18,165 nucleotides of DNA, from positions 1 through 18,165 of the forward strand of contig DAIRGS010000142.1 in the NCBI GenBank assembly GCA_036794395.1. The letters are read 5' to 3'. How positions within the stretch are numbered: position 1 is the first letter of the stretch; the number at the start of each line of letters is the position of its first letter. The translations under genes were made by a program, and so were the position numbers. The stretch comes from DASXMX01 sp036794395 (GTDB taxonomy: Bacteria > Planctomycetota > Phycisphaerae > Tepidisphaerales > Tepidisphaeraceae). This document shows positions 6,601-13,959 of the stretch, piece after piece. The notes beneath the pieces were generated by a model. That model saw nothing but the letters and a program-made list of their open reading frames with translations, ran no database searches and was not told where the DNA came from.

Positions 6601-8034
6601 ATGTCGCATCCCCGCCCTGCTACCGTTGGACAATTGAAGGAAACCGGATATCAGCCGTCCGGCGTAAAGGACGAGCTTCGGCGGAATCTGATTCGCAAGC
6701 TTAAAGCCAGGGAGGAGTTGTTCCCTGGGATCATCGGATACCGGGATACCGTGTTGCCGCAGATTGTGAATGGGATTCTGTCCCGGCACGATTTGCTGTT
6801 TCTGGGATTACGCGGGCAGGCCAAGACGCGCATTCTGCGGATGCTGCCGGACTTGCTGGATGAGTGGATGCCGGTGTTGTCGGGGGTTGAGATTAATGAC
6901 GATCCGCTTGCGCCGATGACAACCACCGGCAAACGGCTGGTGGCCGAGCAGGGAGAAGACGCGAAGATCGAATGGGTCCACAGATCTGATCGGTATCACG
7001 AGAAGCTGGCGACACCCGATGTGACGATCGCCGATCTGATCGGCGAAATTGATCTGGTGAAGCACGCCGAAGGTCGGTACCTGTCGGATGAATCGACGAT
7101 GCATTTTGGAATGATCCCGCGCAGCAACCGCGGGATTTTTGCGATTAACGAACTGCCCGATCTGGCGCCGCGCATTCAGGTCGGTTTGTTCAATGTGCTT
7201 GAGGAGCGGGACGTCCAGATTCGCGGCTATCCCATTCGATTGAATCTGGATGTGTGCCTGGTGTTCAGCGCGAATCCGGAGGACTACACCAATCGCGGGC
7301 GAATCGTGACGCCGCTGAAGGATCGAATTGGGTCGGTCGTTCGAACGCACTATCCGGAAACTGTGGATGAGGGAATTCAGATCGCCGGCCAGAACGCATG
7401 GGTGCGCCGGCACGATGGAGCATCGGGCAGCGGCATTCAGGTCGATGTGCCCAGGTTCATGTCTGAGGTGGTCGAGGAAGTTGTCCGGCTCGCTCGCGCA
7501 AGCCCGCACGTAAGCCAGGCATCCGGGGTATCGGTGCGGACGAGCATCGCAAACCTCGAGACGATGATCAGTAACGCCGAGCGCCGTGGAATTATGACGG
7601 GAGAAACCCGCGTGGTTCCGCGGATCTGCGATCTGAATTACCTGGTGGCGTCTTGCCGCGGGAAAATCGAGATGACTCTGGCCGAGGAGGAGGGCGCCGA
7701 GGACAAGCTGGTGCGGTCGCTGATCGGTGAGGCGGTGAAGAGCGTGTTCGGGCGGTACGACGATCCGGAAGATCATGACAATATTACGGAGCAGTTCAAG
7801 GGTAATTTGACCTTCCCGGCAGGGGATGATCTGGCCGCCGATGAGTTTGTAGCCAATATGAAGGCCATTAAGGGCCTGCCGCAGGCCACCTCCACGCTGG
7901 CAAAGCAGATGAAGCTGGATGGGGGCGATAATGCCATGCTTGCTTCAGTGGGGGAGTTTTTACTTGAGGGACTTTACGTCAATAATCGTTTGAGCAAGTA
8001 CAACAATCGCGGGAAAGCGTTCTTCAGGAAATGA
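6601..8034 (+). CDS. ChlI/MoxR-clade AAA+ ATPase (magnesium chelatase-like)
   Basis: 477 residues. The core AAA+ motifs are visible but atypical: Walker A GLRGQAKT (69-76, Ala in place of the second-to-last Gly), a Walker B-type GIFAINELPDL (178-188, Asn-Glu instead of Asp-Glu), sensor-1 SANPEDY (Asn225), and an arginine-finger candidate in LKDRIGS (Arg242). This set matches the stand-alone proteins usually named 'magnesium chelatase' or sigma-54-interacting ATPase, which are related to ChlI but are not part of bacteriochlorophyll synthesis; no chlorophyll genes are present. Such ATPases usually work with a von Willebrand A-domain partner, and none is adjacent. The ATG at 6601 has GGAG 10 bases upstream. 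The protein is probably cytoplasmic. The client is unknown. Confidence 0.85.
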   Translation: MSHPRPATVGQLKETGYQPSGVKDELRRNLIRKLKAREELFPGIIGYRDTVLPQIVNGILSRHDLLFLGLRGQAKTRILRMLPDLLDEWMPVLSGVEINDDPLAPMTTTGKRLVAEQGEDAKIEWVHRSDRYHEKLATPDVTIADLIGEIDLVKHAEGRYLSDESTMHFGMIPRSNRGIFAINELPDLAPRIQVGLFNVLEERDVQIRGYPIRLNLDVCLVFSANPEDYTNRGRIVTPLKDRIGSVVRTHYPETVDEGIQIAGQNAWVRRHDGASGSGIQVDVPRFMSEVVEEVVRLARASPHVSQASGVSVRTSIANLETMISNAERRGIMTGETRVVPRICDLNYLVASCRGKIEMTLAEEEGAEDKLVRSLIGEAVKSVFGRYDDPEDHDNITEQFKGNLTFPAGDDLAADEFVANMKAIKGLPQATSTLAKQMKLDGGDNAMLASVGEFLLEGLYVNNRLSKYNNRGKAFFRK

Positions 8035-8052
8035 CGAAATTCGAGTTTCGTC
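8033..8052 (+). terminator. Perfect 7-bp hairpin at the stop codon of the AAA+ gene
   Basis: GACGAAA (8033-8039, starting inside the TGA stop) pairs perfectly with TTTCGTC (8046-8052) around a 6-base loop. No T run follows, so it would be a weak or factor-assisted terminator, an mRNA-stabilising stem or an attenuator before the next gene at 8077. Confidence 0.35.
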
Positions 8053-8076
8053 GTCCAAGCTGACGATTTATTCAGC

Positions 8077-8730
8077 ATGAACCTTCGCCGTTGCATTAAA
8101 GACCCGTTCCCCGGGTTATCTCATTGGGTCGGGATGCTGCTCTCTGTGGCGGGGCTTGTTGTTCTAATTATTTTGAGTGCGGGTCGGCCGTGGCATGTCT
8201 GGGGCTGCGCTATTTATGGCGCGAGCCTGATTCTGCTGTATCTCGCCAGCGCGCTGGCTCACACAATAAACGGATCGTCGCGGTTGGATGATCTGCTGAC
8301 GCGGCTGGATTGCATGGCGATCTTCTTGCTGATTGCCGGGACATATACGCCGCTCTGTTTGGTAACGCTTCGCGGGCCCTGGGGCTGGGGCATGCTGGCG
8401 GCGGAATGGATCATGGCGGCGGTGGGGATTGGGACCCTGGCGGTGGGCCGGGGGGATTCGAAGCTGGCGCGGACGATCCTTTATTTGTGCATGGCCTGGG
8501 TGGTGGCGCTGGTGGCGATCGTGCCGATCTGGCGCGTGTTGCCCGGTGAGGCCATCAACTGGCTGTTGGCGGGCGGAATCATTTACTCGGTTGGGGCGGT
8601 TGTCTTCATTCTGGATCGACCACACCGATGGCCCCGGTGGTTTATGGCGCACGACCTGTGGCACGTGCTGGTGCTGGCTGGAAGCGCGTGCCATTACGTG
8701 CTGATCGCTCGATTTGTAGCCGCGGCTTGA
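8077..8730 (+). CDS. Hemolysin III family (PAQR-like) integral membrane protein
   Basis: 217 residues with about seven hydrophobic segments. The PAQR/hemolysin III signature is present: SALAH with His62, the RLDCMAIFLLIAGTYTPL segment (Asp79), and AHDLWH with His192 and His196 near the C-terminus. In the superfamily these residues form a buried zinc site, and some members act as hydrolases on ceramide-like lipids or influence membrane homeostasis; despite the name, haemolysis is not shown for most. The start at 8077 is the first ATG giving the usual N-terminus (LRRCIKDPFPGLSHWVG); no Shine-Dalgarno is evident. It lies 42 bp after the AAA+ gene on the same strand, with a small hairpin in between, so co-transcription is possible but not certain. 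Confidence 0.88.
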   Translation: MNLRRCIKDPFPGLSHWVGMLLSVAGLVVLIILSAGRPWHVWGCAIYGASLILLYLASALAHTINGSSRLDDLLTRLDCMAIFLLIAGTYTPLCLVTLRGPWGWGMLAAEWIMAAVGIGTLAVGRGDSKLARTILYLCMAWVVALVAIVPIWRVLPGEAINWLLAGGIIYSVGAVVFILDRPHRWPRWFMAHDLWHVLVLAGSACHYVLIARFVAAA

Positions 8731-8771
8731 TTTGATGTGATTTCGCTAGACGCCCTCCCGTAAGAGTGGAC

Positions 8772-8812
8772 AATACCACCGTGATGGTCGCTTCCGCGAT
8801 CATCGGTATTTT
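8772..8812 (+). terminator. Large bulged hairpin followed by TTTT, directly before a ribosome binding site
   Basis: AATACC (8772-8777) pairs with GGTATT (8805-8810), and GATGGTCGC (8783-8791) pairs with GCGATCATC (8796-8804, one G-U pair) around a TTCC loop; ACCGT is bulged. TTTT (8809-8812) ends the stem. It could terminate the hemolysin III transcript. Because GGGAG (8814-8818) follows at once, it could also act as a leader structure for the next gene. Confidence 0.5.
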
Positions 8813-8825
8813 CGGGAGATTTTTC

Positions 8826-11435
8826 GTGTGTCGATCGCTCCTATCGCTTTTTCTTTTCGGCCTGATTTGGCCGGCACTCGTGCCGGCCCAAACAACTCAA
8901 TTTGCGACTTCCCAACCCGGTGATGATGCAAAAATCGCCCTGCTTATAGGTCAGCTCAATGACCCTGATCCGGATGTTCGGGAGCAGGCAACCAAGGCGT
9001 TGTGGGCCCGTGGGCGGGTCGTTGCGCCGAAGCTGCGAGCGGCAGCGGAGAGCGGGCCGCCGGAAGTCGTTCGACGCGCCAAATCGATCTTGCGCGATTT
9101 CATGTATGGCTTGTACCCCGATACGCCCAAGGAGATTTTTGCCCTGCTGGAACAATATCGTTCCGGGGACCAGGGCCAGAAGCAGACGGCCATCTGGATG
9201 CTCAACAGCCGGGGCGTTCCGGGCTTGCGCGTGTTGCTGAAGCTGCGTGATGACGAACGTGACGATGAGTTGAAGAAGATGATCGCGCGGGTGCTTGAGC
9301 CCCGTGCGCACGATGTGGCGGTGCTGCTGCTTGCCGGAGGCGAGGCGGAGGCCGCGGAGAAGAATCTGGAAGCGGCCGCCAAGAGCGATTCGGTGACTTC
9401 CAACTCGGCCCAGGACTATGCCGCTTACCTCGCGACATCGGGCAAGCTGGCGACCAAGCGCGACCAACTGAACGCCGAGCCGCTGACGGCGCGCAATGCG
9501 GTGTTGCGATTTGCCCTGGCTCGGGCGGCTGGCGATTTAGTCGGGGCGAAGCAGGCGGCGGAAAAAATTACCGATCCAGACTATCTGGATTCGGTGCTGG
9601 TGGATCAGGGGGATTGGGCCGCTCTGGCCAAACGGCTGGAAGGCACGGCCCGGCTGGAGGCGGCCGAGCGGCTTGGGTTCCTGTGCACGTATTACCGTCT
9701 TGCCGGGGATGAGAATAATTTTCGGCTTGCCGCACGCAAGCTGGTGGAGCACGCAGAGTCTGCGCCGCAGGACTATGCGGTTTGTGCTGAGAACCTGTTT
9801 CTCAATGGGCTGCCCAACGAGGGCGAGGCGATTCTTCTTGGGCATGGCGATTATCTGACGGCGTCGAGCTTTCTTGCGCCCCGGCTGGAATTGAAACGTG
9901 CGATGGATTTGCCTGACCTGGCGCAAAAAACTCAGCCGGGCGAGGTTTTAAAAATCCGCCTGCGAACCGTAGAGGCGCTGCACTTTGTCGGAGATGAGCC
10001 CAAGGCGCGTCAGATTCTGGAAGACGCGGCTCGGGAAAACCGTTTGCGCAATGACATGACGATCTGGCCGCTGCTGATTGACGCCGCACTTCAGACGGGA
10101 CAGCACGCGCTGGCGGAAGAGTATATTGTCGCCATCCTCACCAAGGCGACAAATCAGGATCCGACGTCCTGGGTATTCGAGAAGATGCGGCTGGGAGATG
10201 GCCAGGCGGCGGCATTGTGGTGGCGGTTCTTGCGGCATGAGCACCCTGCCGAGCCAGTGGCGCAGACCCTCAAGGACATTCGCCAGTTGTTTGCGCACAA
10301 GCTTAAGGAAGCCGACCTGACCAAACTCGCGGATGCGGCCGCGAAATATGTTGGCGAGCTTCAGCCGGTCGAGCGCGAAGGATGGCAGGAAGCGGTCGCC
10401 GATACGCTTGCGGGCGCGGGCCAGACTGATTTAGCGGCGCAGTGGTTTGGGCGGCTGGCGGCTTCGTCAGGTAATCCGCGCGTGCTGATTCATGCGGGGG
10501 ATTTTGAGGCCGATCGAAAAAACTGGGCCGCGGCGGCGCGGCTGTATGAATCAGCCTGGGAGCGGGATTACACGCGGGCTTCGGCGCTGTTTCTGCGGGG
10601 ATGGGCCATTTCCCAGACGGGCAGTGCCGACGAAGGCCGGGCAATGATGGAAGATGCGGATCGGCTTCCGCTTGGAAGCGAAACCGCCCGGCGGGATCTG
10701 CTTGAAGCCATGCGGCGGCACGGGCTGACCGGCGATGTGCAACGCGAGATCGACTTGATCTTGCGGATAACTCCTCCCCGCTCGTACGAGCGCAATCAGA
10801 CCCTTCGCGAGGCGGCGGAAGTGGCCGCGGCCAAGTCGGATTACATGGGAGCTGTTGGATTGTGGGAACGGGCATTTCTAAATAATCTGACGAACAGCGT
10901 GTCGTTTTTGGAGCCGTGGGCAAACATTGTTGTCCCCGCGTTAATTCATAAGGTCCGGACGCTGGCGCTGATCCAGGCAGGGCAGATCGACGCGGCCATT
11001 AAAGAAGCCAAAATCACGCTGGACATGGTACCGGCTGACGCCGATGCGCTGATCGACGTTGTAAATGCACTGGACAAAGCCGGCCACAAATCCGAGGCCA
11101 ATGCGCTGTACCGCGAGCAGACGGATTTTTATCACAAGCTCGTCACCGAATATCCGAAAAGCGGGCCGGCGAATAACCAGCTCTCCTGGGCACAGGTCAT
11201 GTGCCATCGCGATCTGGATGATGCATTGAAGAACGGCAAGCGAGCGGTCGAACTGGAGCCCAGCAGCACGGCAAGCCTGGATACCCTGGCCGAGGTGTAC
11301 TTCGCCAAAGGCGACGCGAAGAACGCGGCGGCAGAGATGAAAAAGTGCGTGGAATTAGAGCCGTTTGTGGCGCGACATCGGCAGCAGTTGGCGAGGTTTG
11401 AGAAGGGGGCGGGGCCGACAACGCAGGCGAACTAA
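8826..11435 (+). CDS. Exported HEAT/TPR-repeat protein
   Basis: 869 residues from a GTG at 8826. This start is preferred over an earlier in-frame GTG (8766) because GGGAG sits 7 bases upstream and the product then opens with a compact signal peptide (MCRSLLSLFLFGLIWPALVPA, predicted cut before QTTQ). Residues about 35-130 carry HEAT-like repeats (LNDPDPDVREQATKALW). The centre is helical and Ala-rich, and residues about 480-869 look like tetratricopeptide repeats, ending in a clear pair (YPKSGPANNQLSWA; ASLDTLAEVYFAKGDAKNAAAEMKKCVELEP). No catalytic motif is seen. A periplasmic or surface scaffold role is inference. Large repeat-only exported proteins of this kind are frequent in planctomycetes. 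It could be transcribed separately from the hemolysin gene because of the intervening hairpin. Confidence 0.85.
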   Translation: MCRSLLSLFLFGLIWPALVPAQTTQFATSQPGDDAKIALLIGQLNDPDPDVREQATKALWARGRVVAPKLRAAAESGPPEVVRRAKSILRDFMYGLYPDTPKEIFALLEQYRSGDQGQKQTAIWMLNSRGVPGLRVLLKLRDDERDDELKKMIARVLEPRAHDVAVLLLAGGEAEAAEKNLEAAAKSDSVTSNSAQDYAAYLATSGKLATKRDQLNAEPLTARNAVLRFALARAAGDLVGAKQAAEKITDPDYLDSVLVDQGDWAALAKRLEGTARLEAAERLGFLCTYYRLAGDENNFRLAARKLVEHAESAPQDYAVCAENLFLNGLPNEGEAILLGHGDYLTASSFLAPRLELKRAMDLPDLAQKTQPGEVLKIRLRTVEALHFVGDEPKARQILEDAARENRLRNDMTIWPLLIDAALQTGQHALAEEYIVAILTKATNQDPTSWVFEKMRLGDGQAAALWWRFLRHEHPAEPVAQTLKDIRQLFAHKLKEADLTKLADAAAKYVGELQPVEREGWQEAVADTLAGAGQTDLAAQWFGRLAASSGNPRVLIHAGDFEADRKNWAAAARLYESAWERDYTRASALFLRGWAISQTGSADEGRAMMEDADRLPLGSETARRDLLEAMRRHGLTGDVQREIDLILRITPPRSYERNQTLREAAEVAAAKSDYMGAVGLWERAFLNNLTNSVSFLEPWANIVVPALIHKVRTLALIQAGQIDAAIKEAKITLDMVPADADALIDVVNALDKAGHKSEANALYREQTDFYHKLVTEYPKSGPANNQLSWAQVMCHRDLDDALKNGKRAVELEPSSTASLDTLAEVYFAKGDAKNAAAEMKKCVELEPFVARHRQQLARFEKGAGPTTQAN

Positions 11436-11458
11436 ACTCGTCCGACGCCCGAGCGAGA

Positions 11459-11490
11459 TGGTATAATCTTGACGGTAGTTCGAGGATAGG
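11459..11490 (+). promoter_or_regulatory. Extended -10 promoter and ribosome binding site of the second VapBC module
   Basis: TGGTATAAT (11459-11467) is a perfect -10 hexamer with the TGn extension. No -35 box is seen at the right distance, as expected for extended -10 promoters. GAGGA (11482-11486) lies 9 bases before the ATG at 11496. The whole promoter fits in the 60-bp gap after the HEAT/TPR gene. Confidence 0.65.
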
Positions 11491-11495
11491 CATAG

Positions 11496-11813
11496 ATGAC
11501 TTTGGCGATTTCCCTGACTCCTGAGGTAGAGCGACGCCTTGCATCGAAGGCGAGTCGTGAAGGCATTGATTTGCCCACGTTTGCAGCACGGCTACTTGAG
11601 GCGGAGGCCGACCGGATCGAATCTCCAGATCGTCCGCAGTCTAAGTCATATCAGTCCACACTCGATCTCTTCGCGCAATGGGCAAAGGAAGAGGCAGCCA
11701 TGGACCCTTCCGAAATCCAACGTGGCGAACAAGAGCTTCAAGACCTTATGGACGGAATGAATCGGGCCCGACTTGAATGCGAGGGTCCTGATGCTCGAAA
11801 GATCTTCCCGTGA
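11496..11813 (+). CDS. vapB: Antitoxin of a VapBC-type module
   Basis: 105 residues. The N-terminus TLAISLTPEVERRLASKASREGIDLPTFAARLLEAEA has the beta-strand plus two-helix pattern of ribbon-helix-helix DNA-binding proteins, as found in many VapB-like antitoxins. The C-terminal half is acidic and Gln/Glu-rich, as expected for the toxin-binding tail. It is placed directly upstream of a PIN-domain toxin with which it overlaps by 4 bases (GTGA), the usual coupling of such pairs. Preceded by its own extended -10 promoter and ribosome binding site. Identification as antitoxin rests on fold pattern and position, not on strong sequence recognition. Confidence 0.78.
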   Translation: MTLAISLTPEVERRLASKASREGIDLPTFAARLLEAEADRIESPDRPQSKSYQSTLDLFAQWAKEEAAMDPSEIQRGEQELQDLMDGMNRARLECEGPDARKIFP

Positions 11814-12265
11814 TTCACACCATTGTGCTGGATTCCGGGCCATTGGCTTTGATCGTCCACCAGCGTCCTCTTCCTGTCGCGCAGGAATGCCGGGATTGGG
11901 CATTGCGTCATGTAGGCAATGGGCAAAGAATCCTGGTTCCCGCGATTGTGGCCTATGAACTTCGCCGTGAATTGCTCAGATTGAATCATATACGCTCGCT
12001 AAGGTTGCTCGACTCGTTCCTGGCTGGCGCGCCCGACCGTTACCTTCTTTTGACTGATGCTGATCTGGTTAGGGCGGCAGACATGTGGGCCAGCATTCGC
12101 CGAATAGGCAGGCCGACGTCAGATCAACATGCCCTCGATGTCGATGTCATTCTTGCTGCACAATCCTTGTCCCTTGGACTGGCACACAACGAGTTTATCA
12201 TCGCGACCACTAACGTCGCGCATCTGAACCGACTGGCGCCGGTGGACGACTGGCGGAACATATAA
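11810..12265 (+). CDS. vapC: VapC-like PIN-domain toxin
   Basis: 151 residues starting at a GTG that overlaps the antitoxin stop (GTGA). PIN-domain acidic residues are visible: Asp8 (VLDSGPLALI), Glu50 (IVAYELRRELLR) and Asp110/Asp112 (HALDVDVILAAQ). The C-terminus IIATTNVAHLNRLAPVDDW is the form found in one VapC subgroup, where Asn replaces the usual fourth Asp. It belongs to a different subgroup from the PIN toxin at 2991-3377. Predicted function is RNA cleavage controlled by the upstream antitoxin. The gene appears intact. Confidence 0.88.
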   Translation: MIHTIVLDSGPLALIVHQRPLPVAQECRDWALRHVGNGQRILVPAIVAYELRRELLRLNHIRSLRLLDSFLAGAPDRYLLLTDADLVRAADMWASIRRIGRPTSDQHALDVDVILAAQSLSLGLAHNEFIIATTNVAHLNRLAPVDDWRNI

Positions 12266-12336
12266 TCCGAACGTTCTAACACGCGCCGCCAATTTGCGAA
12301 TCGGATACTATTTCTTGACATTGAAAGGAGAGTCCA

Positions 12337-13572
12337 TTGGCCAGCACCGCTCCAGTCGCGCAGTGGGTAAACGACGCGATCGCATCCACTCCTGTCTACG
12401 ATCTTCACACGCATCTTTACCCGGCGAACTTCGGGCCGCTCGTGTTGTGGGGTATTGATGAGCTGCTGACCTATCACTACCTGATCGGCGAATCGATTCG
12501 CGCAAGCCGGATTGCGTACGATGACTTCTGGGCGATGACCAAACCTAAGCAGGCGGATTTCATCTGGCAGACGCTTTTTGTGGAGCGTGCGCCGATCAGC
12601 GAGGCTTGCCGGGGCGTGGTGACGGTGCTACACCGGCTGGGGCTTGATCCATCTGCCAAAACGCTTGATGCATTTCGAGATTACTTTCGTGCGACAACGT
12701 CGGAGAAATATGTCGACCTTGTCTTGAAGCTTGCCAACGTTCATACAGTGACCATGACCAACGATCCGCTGGACCGCACTGAACGAAATATCTGGTTGAT
12801 GGAGCCGGAGCGGGACCCGCGATTCAAAGCCGTACTGCGGATTGATCCATTGCTGCTGGGATGGCCGGGCGTGGGGCCAGGATTGTCCGTGATGGGGTTC
12901 ACGGTGGATTCGGATCTGGGCGCCCGTTCGATGATGGAAATCCGGCGATTTTTAATCGAGTGGATTGATCGCATTGATGCCCAATACGTAGCGGTATCGC
13001 TGCCCCCCGCCTGGCGCTACCCGGCAGAAGACGCGTGCTGCCGGGTGCTGGATCAGGCGGTGCTGCCGGTGTGTCGAGAGCGGGGTTTGCCGTTTGCGAT
13101 GATGATCGGCGTCACCCGCCAGGCCAATCCACAACTTCGACTAGCGGGCGATTCACTCGGCAAGGCCGATATCACCAACGTCGAACGAATCTGCGCGGCC
13201 AACCCGGGAAACAAGTTCCTCTGCACAATGCTGTCACGTGAGAATCAGCACGAGCTGGCAGTGGCCGGTCGATTGTTTCCGAATCTCATGGTGTTCGGCT
13301 GCTGGTGGTACGTGAACAACCCGAGCTTGATCGAAGAGATCACGGCGATGCGGATGGAATTACTAGGGCCAACATTTGTGCCACAGCACAGCGATGCGCG
13401 CGTTCTGGATCAGTTGATTTACAAGTGGGATCACAGCCGGGCAATTATCGGGAAGGTTCTGAAGAACAAGTTTGAGGACCTGGCGAATGCGGGGTGGCGT
13501 GTGACGAAGGAAGAGGTGGAGATGACGGTAAAAAGGTTTTTAGACGAAAATGCTCGGACTTTTCTATCGTGA
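12337..13572 (+). CDS. Uronate (glucuronate) isomerase family protein, divergent
   Basis: 411 residues from a TTG start that is well supported: AAGGAG (12325-12330) lies 6 bases upstream and no ATG/GTG is better placed. Metal-binding HxH of the amidohydrolase superfamily is at DLHTH (His24, His26). The UxaC-like landmarks follow: VFGCWWYVNNP (compare the WWF segment of UxaC) and HSDAR (Asp353, Arg355) with YKWDHSR downstream. True UxaC enzymes convert glucuronate or galacturonate to the 2-keto acid and are about 470 residues. This protein is shorter, and no other uronate-pathway gene (uxaA, uxaB, kdgK) is nearby, so its exact substrate is uncertain. It converges on the ParD-like gene, with 12 bp between stops. 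Confidence 0.75.
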   Translation: MASTAPVAQWVNDAIASTPVYDLHTHLYPANFGPLVLWGIDELLTYHYLIGESIRASRIAYDDFWAMTKPKQADFIWQTLFVERAPISEACRGVVTVLHRLGLDPSAKTLDAFRDYFRATTSEKYVDLVLKLANVHTVTMTNDPLDRTERNIWLMEPERDPRFKAVLRIDPLLLGWPGVGPGLSVMGFTVDSDLGARSMMEIRRFLIEWIDRIDAQYVAVSLPPAWRYPAEDACCRVLDQAVLPVCRERGLPFAMMIGVTRQANPQLRLAGDSLGKADITNVERICAANPGNKFLCTMLSRENQHELAVAGRLFPNLMVFGCWWYVNNPSLIEEITAMRMELLGPTFVPQHSDARVLDQLIYKWDHSRAIIGKVLKNKFEDLANAGWRVTKEEVEMTVKRFLDENARTFLS

Positions 13573-13584
13573 GCAAGCTCTGGA

Positions 13585-13863
13585 TCATTTCCCGGGATTT
13601 GATTTTGCACTGAACTTGGCGCGGACTGTTGAGCGGATGTGGCTCCAATCTTCAGCTGTCATTTCGGAAGCTTCTCCACTCTCTAATGCGCTGATCAACT
13701 TCTGATCCAGCGTCTCCTTGGCTTTACGCCTTTGTTCCTGCCGCACGAGCGCCCGGAAATACTCGCTGGCGGTTCCATACCCTTCGGCATCGATCTGGTG
13801 CTCGACCCATTCGCGCATTCGCTCGGGCAGACTGATGTTCATGCTACTTTGCTGAGTCGCCAT
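13585..13863 (-). CDS. ParD-like ribbon-helix-helix antitoxin without an adjacent toxin
   Basis: 92 residues from the ATG at 13863. The N-terminus MNISLPERMREWVEHQIDAEGYGTASEYFRALVRQEQRRKA is a clear ParD/CopG-type ribbon-helix-helix domain. The C-terminal tail (residues about 55-92) is the part that would bind ParE. The toxin gene, normally immediately downstream and overlapping, is missing: only 12 bp separate this stop from the convergent isomerase gene, and the reverse-strand reading frame beyond does not resemble ParE. The start codon lies 7 bases from a TATTAT -10 box with no Shine-Dalgarno, suggesting a leaderless message. It may be a solitary remnant or may act as an antidote against a ParE encoded elsewhere. 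Confidence 0.85.
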   Translation of the reverse strand: MATQQSSMNISLPERMREWVEHQIDAEGYGTASEYFRALVRQEQRRKAKETLDQKLISALESGEASEMTAEDWSHIRSTVRAKFSAKSNPGK

Positions 13864-13870
13864 AAATAAA

Positions 13871-13908
13871 ATAATACGTTCGACATCAGAAATTGGCAAT
13901 TTCTGCCA
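13871..13908 (-). promoter_or_regulatory. Promoter and candidate operator of the orphan ParD-like gene
   Basis: On the reverse strand TTGCCA (13899-13894), a 17-base spacer and TATTAT (13876-13871) form a strong promoter. The inverted repeat TGGCA-N5-TGCCA (13894-13908) covers the -35 box and is a natural candidate for ParD autorepression. It lies in the 96-bp region shared with the divergent thioredoxin gene. Confidence 0.6.
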
Positions 13909-13932
13909 TTTCTCCATCTCATTGATTAAGGC

Positions 13933-13938
13933 TAAAAT
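13933..13938 (+). promoter_or_regulatory. Candidate -10 box of the thioredoxin gene
   Basis: TAAAAT lies 6 bases before an in-frame ATG at 13945 and 21 bases before the preferred ATG at 13960. The best -35 candidate (TTCTCC, 13910-13915, 17-base spacer) is poor, so this is tentative. Confidence 0.35.
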
Positions 13939-13959
13939 CTGTGAATGAGTGAGGTACCG

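Noticed and set aside
6808..7776. Reverse-strand frame of 322 residues inside the AAA+ gene
   Set aside because: It lies antisense to conserved AAA+ motifs; its composition (rich in His, Arg, Gln) is typical of a shadow frame in GC-rich DNA.
12267..12276. GAACGTTC palindrome as a LexA-type box before the isomerase gene
   Set aside because: LexA sites need spacing between the half-sites (GAAC-N4-GTTC); here the halves are fused, so it is probably chance.
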